Below, one piece after another: positions 39,238-49,014 of a DNA stretch of 64,000 nt. This DNA is from an uncultured Pedobacter sp. (GTDB lineage Bacteria > Bacteroidota > Bacteroidia > Sphingobacteriales > Sphingobacteriaceae), in assembly GCF_913776295.1 (NCBI RefSeq), contig NZ_CAJYOJ010000071.1:62001-126000 (forward strand), in the 5' to 3' direction. The notes below the pieces were generated by a model. It worked only from the letters and a program-made list of their open reading frames with translations. It did no database searches and was not told the origin of the DNA. A program made the position numbers and the translations under genes. Position 1 is the first letter of the stretch. Every line of letters starts with the position of its first letter.

Positions 39238-41457
39238 ATGAACAAATCCCTTTCTCCACAGGATACAAAAAGATACAGTTTACTCATTTGGAAATTATTG
39301 ATTGGTGGAATTGCCCTCTTTGCTATTTTTATTTCGATGATTGGATTGGGGCTATTTGGTGCCCTGCCCTCTTTCAGGGATATTGAGCATCCAAAAAGTA
39401 ATCAGGCATCAGAAATTATTGCCGAAGATGGCCGCCCGTTAGGTACTTACTTTGTTCAAAACAGATCGAATGTTACTTACAAAGATATTTCTGAAAATGT
39501 AATCAACGGATTAATTGCAACAGAAGATACCCGGTTTAAAGAACATTCAGGCATAGATTTTAAACGCACATTTTCCATAATCGGTTATAATTTGATCGGT
39601 AAAAAACAAGGTGCCAGTACCATTACCCAACAATTGGCTAAAAATCTCTTTCCACGCGAATCGAACCTTAATTTTTTCTCGCTGGTATTAACCAAGTTTA
39701 AAGAGTGGATTGTTGCTGTTAAACTGGAGCGCAACTATACCAAGGAAGAAATTATTACCATGTATTTAAATACAGTAGATTTTGGTAACCAGGCTTATGG
39801 GATAAAATCTGCAGCAAGGGTTTATTTCAATACTACCCCGGACAAATTGAATTTAACACAGGCTGCAACCCTGGTGGGTATGCAAAAAGGCATTACCATG
39901 TATTCGCCAACCCGTCATCCAGAGCGATCCAGGGAACGTAGAAATACAGTTATGGCCTTAATGGTTAAAGCTGATCTTTTAAGCCAATCAGAATTTGATG
40001 AACAAAAAGAGAAACCTTTAAACCTGCATTTCAATGCCGCAACTGTTAACGATGGCATTGCACCTTACTTCCGTTCGGTATTAAAAAATGATATCAAAAA
40101 CATTTTCCAGGAGCAATCCATTACCAAACCCGATGGCACGCCATATGATTTAGACCGTGATGGTTTAAAAATCTATACCACCTTGAATTATGATATGCAG
40201 GTATATGCTGAGGAAGCACAAAAAGAATATATGAAGGTGCTACAGGCACAATTTATTGCCAGCTGGAAAGGCAGAAACCCATTTAAGGATAAAGCTTTGC
40301 AGATCGAACAGGGAATTAAACGGTCTGACCGTTATAAATCGTTAAAACTGGAAGGTAAATCGGATGAAGAAATTAAAGATGATTTCAACACCAAAACGGA
40401 AATGACCATTTTTACCTGGAAGGGCAATATCGATACGGTAATGAAACCGATCGATTCGGTACGTTATTACAAAATGCTGTTACGGAATGCCATGATGACA
40501 ATGGATCCGACCAATGGACACGTAAAAGCATGGGTTGGCGGGATTAATTACGAGCACTTTAAATACGACCAGGTTAAGATGGGAACCCGCCAGGTCGGTT
40601 CAACAGCAAAACCATTTACCTATGCAGTAGCCATCGAAAATGGTTATTCGCCTTGTTATACGGTACCCAACGTTCCGGTAACGATTGAAGGTTATGGTGA
40701 ACCATGGACACCAAGAAACTCTGGCAAACCACTACCCGGCAGCATTACTTTGCAAAAAGCATTGGCTTACTCACAAAACTTTGTTACGGCCTATCTAATG
40801 AAACAGGTTGGCCCTGTGGCCGTATCTACGCTGGCGACAAAAATGGGCATTCCTAATGTTCCGGCATTTCCATCCATTTGTTTGGGCACTTTCGATTCTT
40901 CTGTTTATAACATGGTGGGTGCATATGGTGCTTTTGCCAATAAAGGAATTTATACCAAACCCATTTATCTATTGAGGATTGAAGACAAAAATGGAGTAGT
41001 ATTATTTTCTCAAAAGGAAATACCGAAACCGATTATGAGTGAGGAAGTGGCGTATGTAATGACCCGGATGCTTAAAGGCGTGGTGACCAATGGAACAGGA
41101 TCGAGATTAAATTATAAATATAAAGTGAATGCACCAATCGGAGCGAAAACCGGTACTACCCAAAATAACTCCGATGGTTGGTTTATGGCGATTACTCCAC
41201 AATTGGTAACCGGAATCTGGACAGGTTGTGAAGACAGGGCTTTCCACTTTATCAGTACCAACCAAGGTGAGGGGGCGAATACAGCACTCCCTATCTTTGC
41301 AGGATTTATTAAAAGGGTATATGCCAATCCGGCCTTAAAAATCAGTCATGCTGATTTTGAGGCACCAAAATCTGGCGTTTCGATTACTTATGATTGTAAC
41401 CAATACCAGCAACAGGAAGAAGCTACAACTGAACTGGACGAGAAGCTGGGATTTTAA
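39238..41457 (+). CDS. Penicillin-binding protein 1A (transglycosylase/transpeptidase)
   Basis: ATEDTRFKEHSGIDFKRT; KKQGASTITQQLAKNLF; GSTAKPFTYA; GAKTGTTQNN. Confidence 0.93.
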   Translation: MNKSLSPQDTKRYSLLIWKLLIGGIALFAIFISMIGLGLFGALPSFRDIEHPKSNQASEIIAEDGRPLGTYFVQNRSNVTYKDISENVINGLIATEDTRFKEHSGIDFKRTFSIIGYNLIGKKQGASTITQQLAKNLFPRESNLNFFSLVLTKFKEWIVAVKLERNYTKEEIITMYLNTVDFGNQAYGIKSAARVYFNTTPDKLNLTQAATLVGMQKGITMYSPTRHPERSRERRNTVMALMVKADLLSQSEFDEQKEKPLNLHFNAATVNDGIAPYFRSVLKNDIKNIFQEQSITKPDGTPYDLDRDGLKIYTTLNYDMQVYAEEAQKEYMKVLQAQFIASWKGRNPFKDKALQIEQGIKRSDRYKSLKLEGKSDEEIKDDFNTKTEMTIFTWKGNIDTVMKPIDSVRYYKMLLRNAMMTMDPTNGHVKAWVGGINYEHFKYDQVKMGTRQVGSTAKPFTYAVAIENGYSPCYTVPNVPVTIEGYGEPWTPRNSGKPLPGSITLQKALAYSQNFVTAYLMKQVGPVAVSTLATKMGIPNVPAFPSICLGTFDSSVYNMVGAYGAFANKGIYTKPIYLLRIEDKNGVVLFSQKEIPKPIMSEEVAYVMTRMLKGVVTNGTGSRLNYKYKVNAPIGAKTGTTQNNSDGWFMAITPQLVTGIWTGCEDRAFHFISTNQGEGANTALPIFAGFIKRVYANPALKISHADFEAPKSGVSITYDCNQYQQQEEATTELDEKLGF

Positions 41458-41493
41458 CCATCAACTCCCGCGTGAAGGATAGCAGTGGACATG

Positions 41494-41533
41494 CTTTTGC
41501 TGCAAAGTTGAGCATAGCAAAACGCAGCAAAAG
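41494..41533. repeat. Hairpin-forming intergenic element
   Basis: CTTTTGCTGC-20nt-GCAGCAAAAG perfect 10-nt arms within a longer repeat-like segment 41461-41580. Confidence 0.55.
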
Positions 41534-41640
41534 ATTGTAACGGATAGCCTTATCCCAACCCCAGAACTTGGGGATTGGGGTACGCCTAAATCACACATAT
41601 ACTAATCGGATTATTAAATTAAATTTCCGCTCCCGAATCC

Positions 41641-41648
41641 TATTTTTG
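41641..41648 (+). promoter_or_regulatory. -7 element TATTTTTG of uvrC
   Basis: 5 nt upstream of the uvrC ATG. Confidence 0.65.
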
Positions 41649-41653
41649 TAACC

Positions 41654-43456
41654 ATGAGCAGTTTCGACCATAAAACAGCATTAACCGCAATTCCGCATAA
41701 ACCCGGCGTGTACCAGTATTGGGATGCCGATGGAAAGCTCATGTACATTGGTAAAGCAAAAGACCTGCGTAACCGCGTAGGTTCTTATTTCAACAGTGAC
41801 AGAAACCAGTTTAATGGCAAAACGAGGGTATTGGTATCCAAAATACGAAAAATCACCTTTACTATTGTAGATACAGAGATTGATGCCTGGCTATTGGAAA
41901 ACAGCCTGATCAAAAAGCATCAGCCCAAATTCAACATCAATTTAAAGGACGATAAAACTTACCCGTGGATTATTGTAAAAAATGAAAATTTTCCGCGCAT
42001 TTACTGGACACGTAAAGTGATAAAAGATGGCTCTACCTATTTTGGCCCTTATGGCTCTATCGGTATGATGCATACCATTTTGGATCTGATCAAAGAAACC
42101 TACCCTTTACGCACCTGTAATTTACCCCTGACCGAAAAAAATATAGATGAAGGCAAATTTAAGGTCTGCCTCGAATATCAGATCGGCAATTGTAAAGGCC
42201 CCTGCCAGAACTACCAGACCGAAGCCGATTACGATAAAAATATTGGCGAGATCAAGGAAATTCTCAATGGTAAAATCGGAAATGTCATCCGCGATGTTAA
42301 AGGTGTCATTAAATCGGCATCAGAAAACCTGAACTTCGAACTCGCCCATCAATACGCAAGGCGATTAGAAGTACTGGAAAAATACCAGAGCAAATCGACT
42401 GTGGTAAACAGTGCGATTACGAATGTGGATGTGGTGAGTATTGCTTCAGACGAGCGTTATGCTTTTGTGAACTACTTAAAAGTGATGAACGGAACCATTA
42501 TCCAAACGCAGACTATTGAGGTGAAAAAGCAGCTGGATGAAAGCGATGATGAGATTTTAACCTTGGCGATGCTGGAATTTAGAACCAAATTCAACAGCTC
42601 ATCAAAAGAAATCATCGTCCCATTTGAGCTTTCACTTGAAGACGAAAGTCTAAAATTCACCGTCCCAAAACTGGGTGAAAAGAAGAAGCTTTTAGAACTT
42701 TCACAAAAGAATGTATTGTTTTTCAAAAAGGAGAAACTCAATCAGTACGAAATGTTAAATCCCGATTTACGCACCGATCGGATTTTGACCACCATGCAAA
42801 AAGATCTGCGCTTAACGCAGCTTCCAAAACACATCGAATGTTTTGATAACTCCAATTTTCAGGGGAAATATCCGGTTTCGGCAATTGTAGTGTTTAAAGA
42901 TGCCAAACCATCCAAAAAAGACTACCGCCATTTTAATGTGAAAACGGTTGAAGGTCCCAATGATTTTGCGACCATGGAAGAAGCTGTTTTCCGTCGGTAT
43001 AGAAGGATGTTAGATGAAAACCAGTCTTTACCTCAGCTGATCATTATTGATGGCGGTAAAGGGCAGCTTTCGTCAGCTGTGAAAAGCTTAAAATTATTGG
43101 GAATAGAGAACAAGGTAACGGTTATCGGTATTGCCAAGCGATTAGAAGAATTGTTCTATCCCGGTGATTCCTTTCCGCTATATTTAGACAAGAAATCAGA
43201 AACCTTAAAAGTAATACAGCAACTGCGTGATGAGGCGCACCGTTTCGGCATTACTTTTCACCGCAAAAAACGCGATCAGGGCACACTTAAAACCGAGCTT
43301 GAACAGATTGAAGGTATTGGAAAAACAACTGCAGACAAGCTGTTAACGCATTTTAAATCGGTTAAAAAAATTAAAGATGCCACAGAAAAAGAACTTGCAG
43401 ATGTACTGAATAAAAAACAGATAGTTTCCCTGCTTGCACATTTCAAAGAAGTGTAA
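41654..43456 (+). CDS. uvrC: Excinuclease ABC subunit C
   Basis: PGVYQYWDADGKLMYIGKAKDLRNRVGSYF; UvrC RNase H-like domain and HhH C-terminus. Confidence 0.97.
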   Translation: MSSFDHKTALTAIPHKPGVYQYWDADGKLMYIGKAKDLRNRVGSYFNSDRNQFNGKTRVLVSKIRKITFTIVDTEIDAWLLENSLIKKHQPKFNINLKDDKTYPWIIVKNENFPRIYWTRKVIKDGSTYFGPYGSIGMMHTILDLIKETYPLRTCNLPLTEKNIDEGKFKVCLEYQIGNCKGPCQNYQTEADYDKNIGEIKEILNGKIGNVIRDVKGVIKSASENLNFELAHQYARRLEVLEKYQSKSTVVNSAITNVDVVSIASDERYAFVNYLKVMNGTIIQTQTIEVKKQLDESDDEILTLAMLEFRTKFNSSSKEIIVPFELSLEDESLKFTVPKLGEKKKLLELSQKNVLFFKKEKLNQYEMLNPDLRTDRILTTMQKDLRLTQLPKHIECFDNSNFQGKYPVSAIVVFKDAKPSKKDYRHFNVKTVEGPNDFATMEEAVFRRYRRMLDENQSLPQLIIIDGGKGQLSSAVKSLKLLGIENKVTVIGIAKRLEELFYPGDSFPLYLDKKSETLKVIQQLRDEAHRFGITFHRKKRDQGTLKTELEQIEGIGKTTADKLLTHFKSVKKIKDATEKELADVLNKKQIVSLLAHFKEV

Positions 43457-43581
43457 ATCCGTTACTAAAACAGATGCACCTGTAATAAATATTAACACTT
43501 TGTTAATCTTGACTGCATCATACTCAAATCCCTTTTTCTTAATTTGGGGCAGTTAATACGCCATAAAACATCCCTATTTTC

Positions 43582-43980
43582 ATGAATAATAACATCCTGG
43601 TTGCCATAACCAAACTCCTGTTGGGCGTATGGTATTTTACCGAATCTGAAAGCCCCTTTAAAGCCTCAGATTGGGGCAAAATTTTACCGTCAGAACTTTC
43701 GCAGAAAATTGCTGTCCAATATCATGCAGATCCTTCTCATTTAAAGCAAATCAATCAAGCCGCCTTTTTCGATCATCTAATATCGAAAGTTGATAAATCC
43801 GATGCACTAATGGTCGAAAATGCGGGCAAAATCGCCGATCTCCATAACTTTTTAAAGCAAAACCTGTCCCATATTACAGTTATAAGAGTAGAGGGGGCCA
43901 GCCGGATCCCGGTAATCATTGCGGGCTATTTACCAGATGGCACCTGCATCGTGATCGAAACTTTTGCTATCGAAACCTAA
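43582..43980 (+). CDS. Nuclease A inhibitor (NuiA-like) family protein
   Basis: 132 aa; YFTESESPFKASDW, DHLISKVDKSD, C-terminal ...TFAIET; resembles Anabaena NuiA as recalled; adjacent to a NucA-type nuclease. Confidence 0.75.
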   Translation: MNNNILVAITKLLLGVWYFTESESPFKASDWGKILPSELSQKIAVQYHADPSHLKQINQAAFFDHLISKVDKSDALMVENAGKIADLHNFLKQNLSHITVIRVEGASRIPVIIAGYLPDGTCIVIETFAIET

Positions 43981-44013
43981 AATTTTCCATATCCATTAAA
44001 TAATCCTAAAACA

Positions 44014-45387
44014 ATGAAAGCATTAAAAAAATTAAGCTTATTGGCAGTTTTATGCCTTGGCCTGGCTGCCTGTAAAAAAGACAATCAAACCCTGCCAGAA
44101 AACAGTCTCTATGAGCAAAAGTTAAGTAGTAAAGCGTCTACCGCTAGCACGCAGGCAGTGGTTGCGGGGTTCCCCGAGACATTCGAATCGGGCACCAAAG
44201 GAAGTTATAGCCTTGGGTCGGTAACTTTAGGTAGCGGAAGCTGGAGCCTTGACGATGCGCTGATTGGAAATCTCACTGCAGATGCTAAGAATGGTAGTCA
44301 ATCCGTCCGCATCCGTAACACCGGAACACTGAGCATGAATTTCAACGTAAACGGGGCAAACGTAGTAACCGTTGCCCACGCCAAATATGGTACCGATGCC
44401 AATAGTACCTGGCAGCTTTGGTCCTCTACCGATAGTGGTTCGAGCTGGCAACAAACCGGTAGCACTATTACCACCAGTTCAACAACTTTAACCACTGCAA
44501 CATTTAATGTTTCCTTTTCTGGAAATGTAAGGTTTCAGATCCGTAAAATCAGTGGTGGTACTGCCCGCGTCAATATTGATGATTTCAGTATTTCGACCGG
44601 TGATGGTGAAACGACTCCTCCACCAGCTACCGCAGGAGATAATAATAACCTGCTACTTGGAAATCCAAGTAATGCGGTTTCAAGCACCTCATCTCCGGAA
44701 AATTACCTGATGGAACGTACTTACTATACCAGTTCCTATAGCAAAAGCAGGGCGACCCCTAACTGGGTAAGCTGGCATATCGGGTCATCTGATTTGGGTT
44801 CAGCACCTCGTCAGGATGATTTCAGAGCAGATAATACTTTACCTTCAGGTTGGTATCAGGTATCAACTAGTAGTTATTCCGGTTCAGGATTTGATCGTGG
44901 CCACAACTGCCCCTCAGCTGATAGAACGGCTTCGGTTGCAGCAAATTCTTCTACATTTTTAATGAGCAATATGATGCCACAGGCGCCAAATAACAACCAG
45001 GGACCCTGGGCTGATTTAGAAAACTACACCCGCTCACTGGTAACTGCAGGTAACGAGGTTTATATTATCTGTGGTTCTTATGGTTCTGGCGGTACAGGAA
45101 GCAATGGCGGTATCACTTATACAATCGACAACGGCCGCATTAATGTGCCTTCAAACACCTGGAAGGTTATTGTGGTATTGACTAATGGTAACAACGATTT
45201 AAACCGCATTACATCATCTACCAGGGTAATTACAGTAAATATGCCGAATACGAATGGTTTAAATACCAACTGGAAAACTTACCGTACCACTGTTAATGCT
45301 ATTGAATCGGCAACCGGTTACGACCTTTTATCGAATGTACCTGTAGCGATACAAAATGTAATAGAAGCAGCTACCGATAATCAGTAG
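44014..45387 (+). CDS. Secreted lipoprotein DNA/RNA non-specific endonuclease (NucA type) with N-terminal beta-sandwich domain
   Basis: Lipobox LAACKK; FDRGHNCPSADR active-site motif; MSNMMPQAPNNNQGPWADLENYTR. Confidence 0.92.
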   Translation: MKALKKLSLLAVLCLGLAACKKDNQTLPENSLYEQKLSSKASTASTQAVVAGFPETFESGTKGSYSLGSVTLGSGSWSLDDALIGNLTADAKNGSQSVRIRNTGTLSMNFNVNGANVVTVAHAKYGTDANSTWQLWSSTDSGSSWQQTGSTITTSSTTLTTATFNVSFSGNVRFQIRKISGGTARVNIDDFSISTGDGETTPPPATAGDNNNLLLGNPSNAVSSTSSPENYLMERTYYTSSYSKSRATPNWVSWHIGSSDLGSAPRQDDFRADNTLPSGWYQVSTSSYSGSGFDRGHNCPSADRTASVAANSSTFLMSNMMPQAPNNNQGPWADLENYTRSLVTAGNEVYIICGSYGSGGTGSNGGITYTIDNGRINVPSNTWKVIVVLTNGNNDLNRITSSTRVITVNMPNTNGLNTNWKTYRTTVNAIESATGYDLLSNVPVAIQNVIEAATDNQ

Positions 45388-45408
45388 ATCACATTATAGA
45401 CCCAAGTG

Positions 45409-45449
45409 AAAAAATCGGTAATCCAATCTATGGATTACCGATTTTTTTG
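45409..45449. terminator. Strong intrinsic terminator after the nuclease gene
   Basis: AAAAATCGGTAATCC-AATCTAT-GGATTACCGATTTTTTT. Confidence 0.9.
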
Positions 45450-45640
45450 TCTTAAGCAGATTTATGTTTTATCGTCGTATCAATCGCTTGTCCTTAATTG
45501 ATACTGATATTTCATATTAAATAGTCGCCATTCCTGCGCAAACGGGGATTACTAAGTATTCAGCCAACCAAGCCCATCTTAAAACTTATGGTATTTCGAT
45601 CCCCATCGGACGGAGCAGGAAGTAACGAACCTACCTAAAT

Positions 45641-45671
45641 AAAAAAGCTCCGGTATTCACCGGAGCTTTTT
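45641..45671 (-). terminator. Terminator of the gldKLMN operon
   Basis: AAAAAAGCTCCGG-TATTCA-CCGGAGCTTTTT. Confidence 0.85.
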
Positions 45672-45677
45672 ACAGGA

Positions 45678-46589
45678 TTAATATTCCCAAAGACCTTGTT
45701 CGTAATCAAGAACAGATTTTTTGATCCTTTCTGATTCATATAACCGCTGTTTAGGATCTGCAATGATATCCCTGATCTTGTTGTCACCGGGATTTGACTC
45801 TTTAACAATATAACTGCTAAACAAGCGGCGGATAAAGAAATCGTCAAAACTTAATGACGAAGCATCATTATTGGTATTGATCAAACGTTTCTTTGTCAAA
45901 ATTTCTCTGGCTTCCGGATAATATACCCAAAATACAGGCTGCCATTGTTTTGAAACTTCATTGTATTTTAATGGTGCAATACCTACAATCCGGGGTTCAA
46001 AAATAGAGCGTTTAGTATCGAAAATCCAATCTTCTTTTATTCTGAACTTCAGGAATAATTCTGGATTAAAATCGTTAACCACCGTAGTTACGGTTCCGGT
46101 TTTATTGTTTGAAACCTCTGCTGTTCCTAAAGCAGACTTAGCTGCAGAGTCCGCAGACATTGGATTATTGAAAGCATCATCTTCATTTAAGGCGCTATCA
46201 ATCGGCGAATATGCTGTTAGCTCATCTTTTTTAATTGCCGCAATCAAAACATCAATTAATCTCGATTTGGGTGATTTTAAGACTGAATTAACTGTATCAC
46301 GTAAATCAATTTCTCTCCAGATCCGTTTTGCATAAAAAACATCCTCCTCTCTTACATCAGCCAAAGGAACCATTTCAGTACTGTCAATGTCTTTACGGGC
46401 ATAGAAACCATCTTTAGGTGGAACCTTTAGCTTCTTTTTCGCTGTTTTAACAGGGGCTTTAACCGTATCAACTGCAGGAGCAGCAACAACAGGTGCAGCC
46501 TTTTTCGGAGCTAACTTGGTTGGCTTTTTTTGTGCAAAAGCAAATGTGGTTAACAAAACTAAAATAGCAATACTTAAAATCCTTTTCAT
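45678..46589 (-). CDS. gldN: Gliding motility/T9SS protein GldN (PorN)
   Basis: DGFYARKDIDSTEMVPLADVREEDVFYAKRIWREIDLRDTVN; gene order. Confidence 0.93.
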   Translation of the reverse strand: MKRILSIAILVLLTTFAFAQKKPTKLAPKKAAPVVAAPAVDTVKAPVKTAKKKLKVPPKDGFYARKDIDSTEMVPLADVREEDVFYAKRIWREIDLRDTVNSVLKSPKSRLIDVLIAAIKKDELTAYSPIDSALNEDDAFNNPMSADSAAKSALGTAEVSNNKTGTVTTVVNDFNPELFLKFRIKEDWIFDTKRSIFEPRIVGIAPLKYNEVSKQWQPVFWVYYPEAREILTKKRLINTNNDASSLSFDDFFIRRLFSSYIVKESNPGDNKIRDIIADPKQRLYESERIKKSVLDYEQGLWEY

Positions 46590-46596
46590 CTTCTTT

Positions 46597-48129
46597 TTAT
46601 TTTACACTAAATGCCAATGAAGGTAAAATTCTTTGCCGCCCGTCAGGACCTACAGAAACAATATCTTCAAAAAACACCCTTGTTCCAGGAGTAATTGAAT
46701 TCATGGCACCTTTAACAGCACCTGCGAAGCTTCCGCCGCTACCGGCAACGGTAACAGCATCTGAACGTGGTTTAATAATGGTTAATTTATAACGTTGTAT
46801 TTTAAACTTAACATCGAAAGGAAAATCATCAAGATCTGCTTCAATCTCGGTTTCGCTCTTTAACTGAACCGAAGCAATATCACCACCTGCACGTCCGCCA
46901 ACCTTTGCCACCGGCGCTGGAATGGCTTTCACTCTGAATTTTTGCGAGCCTAGGCTAACGGTTTTACCGGCATTGTTTGCTGAGACATTGATGGATACTT
47001 CCTGGCCCACCATGCTGCCGGGAACATTTACATTGTAATTTCCATTACTACCAGACATTGAACCTCCTGAAATTGACGCACGTACGCTTTCTAATGGAAA
47101 TCCTGCTGCTGAAACTGTAAACGGGTTGGCAATACCAGCATAAATTACGTTCAGTTTTGTTGATGAAACTGATGCTGAAGGTTTTGCTACCTGATAGGTT
47201 TGTGGCTGCGTTTTGTATTCCTTTACCTGGCCATCAGTTTGGCGAACTCGGATCGTACCTACCCAGGTAAACTGACCAACACTCCCGGTGCCACCTGAAT
47301 AAGTTCCCTTGCCATCTTTAATGGATAATTTATTGCCATTAACAGTGATATCTGGAGTAGATCTCGAATCGCTGGCCGTTAAAAAAACTTCAGCAGTATA
47401 AGGCTGACCTTGAATTACATAAGAAGTAGGTGCTACTGCAACTGCCGCAAACTGATCCAGATTAACTTGCGCCTTATCCATATTTCCGAACAATTTCTTC
47501 ACGACCTCTGCTTCAGCATTTTTAGTATCTGCTTGCAGTTTGGTCAAAATGGTCATGGCAGCAGTTAATGGCGTTCCCTCACCAAAATAAGTTTCCTGCC
47601 AATTGCCTTTTCTTTTTCTTACCGGGTCTTTAGCTTCAAGAGAGAAAGAAACGTTTGCCCGATCTGCAGGATCTAACAAAGAAATCAGTTTTTCTCTAGT
47701 CGCATTGATTCTTTTCTTTAACTCATCCGCCTTCTTTTGGTTAATCATGATATTCTGAGCAATATCCTGATTGGACCTGTTTACCAGGTCTTCTGTTTCA
47801 GGATCGATTCCGTCTCCAGCCTGGGTAAGTTCTTTTTTAATGCTTTCAATATAATTATTCAGTTCATCAGCCGCTTTCTGAGCCTGTTTAGCCTTATCGT
47901 AAATAGGCTGAGCTCGTGCCGGCTCTTCTTTCAACTTCGAATTTTCGAAGGCAGAAAACAACTGATTAATGCTTGTATTTACATTGTTTTTAGAAGTATC
48001 CAAACTATCGTTGATATTTTTGAATGCGTCTAAAATGGTATCTGATACGTTTAAGGCGAGCATGGCCAACAATACCAAATACATGATATTGATCATCCGC
48101 TGCCTTGTTGTTTCTTTTCCGCCTGCCAT
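46597..48129 (-). CDS. gldM: Gliding motility/T9SS protein GldM (PorM)
   Basis: MAGGKETTRQRMINIMYLVLLAMLALNVSDTILDAF. Confidence 0.96.
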   Translation of the reverse strand: MAGGKETTRQRMINIMYLVLLAMLALNVSDTILDAFKNINDSLDTSKNNVNTSINQLFSAFENSKLKEEPARAQPIYDKAKQAQKAADELNNYIESIKKELTQAGDGIDPETEDLVNRSNQDIAQNIMINQKKADELKKRINATREKLISLLDPADRANVSFSLEAKDPVRKRKGNWQETYFGEGTPLTAAMTILTKLQADTKNAEAEVVKKLFGNMDKAQVNLDQFAAVAVAPTSYVIQGQPYTAEVFLTASDSRSTPDITVNGNKLSIKDGKGTYSGGTGSVGQFTWVGTIRVRQTDGQVKEYKTQPQTYQVAKPSASVSSTKLNVIYAGIANPFTVSAAGFPLESVRASISGGSMSGSNGNYNVNVPGSMVGQEVSINVSANNAGKTVSLGSQKFRVKAIPAPVAKVGGRAGGDIASVQLKSETEIEADLDDFPFDVKFKIQRYKLTIIKPRSDAVTVAGSGGSFAGAVKGAMNSITPGTRVFFEDIVSVGPDGRQRILPSLAFSVK

Positions 48130-48169
48130 GTTTAATGTAGCTTTTCTTTAAAAATTAAAAACTAAACAA

Positions 48170-48976
48170 TTATACACGTGGGCCGTTCATAGCCGATAGC
48201 ATATTGCCATAAATTGCATTAAGCGATGATAGGTTTTTAGCCAGCTTATTCACTTCTTCTTTAAACTGCTTAGAATCTTCCATCGATTCGTTAAAGTTCT
48301 GCATGGTTAATGATAGGTTTGAATAGAATTTATTCATCGATTTTAGATGCGCACTTGAATCTTGTAACTCCAATTCATAAACTGCATTTAAAGCCGATAA
48401 GTTCTTAGCCAAATTGTTAACCTGATCATGGTAAGCCTGAGAATCCACATTACTTTCGCCCATTGCTTTTAAATTAGCCGTAGCTTTTTCAAAAGAAGCG
48501 CTTAAACTATCAAATCCTGCCGATGCAGTTTTAATTTTACCTGTAAATTCATTGGTTGCAGTAGATGCATCAGCAACATTAGAAATTGTTGCAACCTTAT
48601 CACCAAAAGTACGCAAACCAGTACCCAAACTTTCGATCAACTCCGGACCAATTTTAGCATCTGATAACATTTTATCTAAAGCTGCCGTATTAGATGAAGC
48701 CACTGCAGCCACAGGCCTGGCCGAAGCTGTTGGTAATTCTCCTTTGAAATCTGCTTGTAACTCAGGGTAAACTCTTTCCCATGCTGGTTCTGGCTCTGGT
48801 GGAAAGAAACCTGTTAAGAAGAACAATAAAGCCTCTACCCCTAAACCAACGCCTATAATTAAATTTGCCCATGATCCGCCAAGATGCGTAATTTTAAATA
48901 ATGCTCCGATAATTACAATACTTGCTCCCCATGAAATCGCTACGTGTAACCAGCCTGGTTGTTTCTTTGCTGCCAT
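48170..48976 (-). CDS. gldL: Gliding motility/T9SS protein GldL (PorL)
   Basis: SWGASIVIIGALFKITHLGGSWANLIIGVGLGVEALLFFLTGF. Confidence 0.96.
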   Translation of the reverse strand: MAAKKQPGWLHVAISWGASIVIIGALFKITHLGGSWANLIIGVGLGVEALLFFLTGFFPPEPEPAWERVYPELQADFKGELPTASARPVAAVASSNTAALDKMLSDAKIGPELIESLGTGLRTFGDKVATISNVADASTATNEFTGKIKTASAGFDSLSASFEKATANLKAMGESNVDSQAYHDQVNNLAKNLSALNAVYELELQDSSAHLKSMNKFYSNLSLTMQNFNESMEDSKQFKEEVNKLAKNLSSLNAIYGNMLSAMNGPRV

Positions 48977-49014
48977 AAATTTGATGTTTTTCTTTAGTTT
49001 TTAGTTTGATTGGT

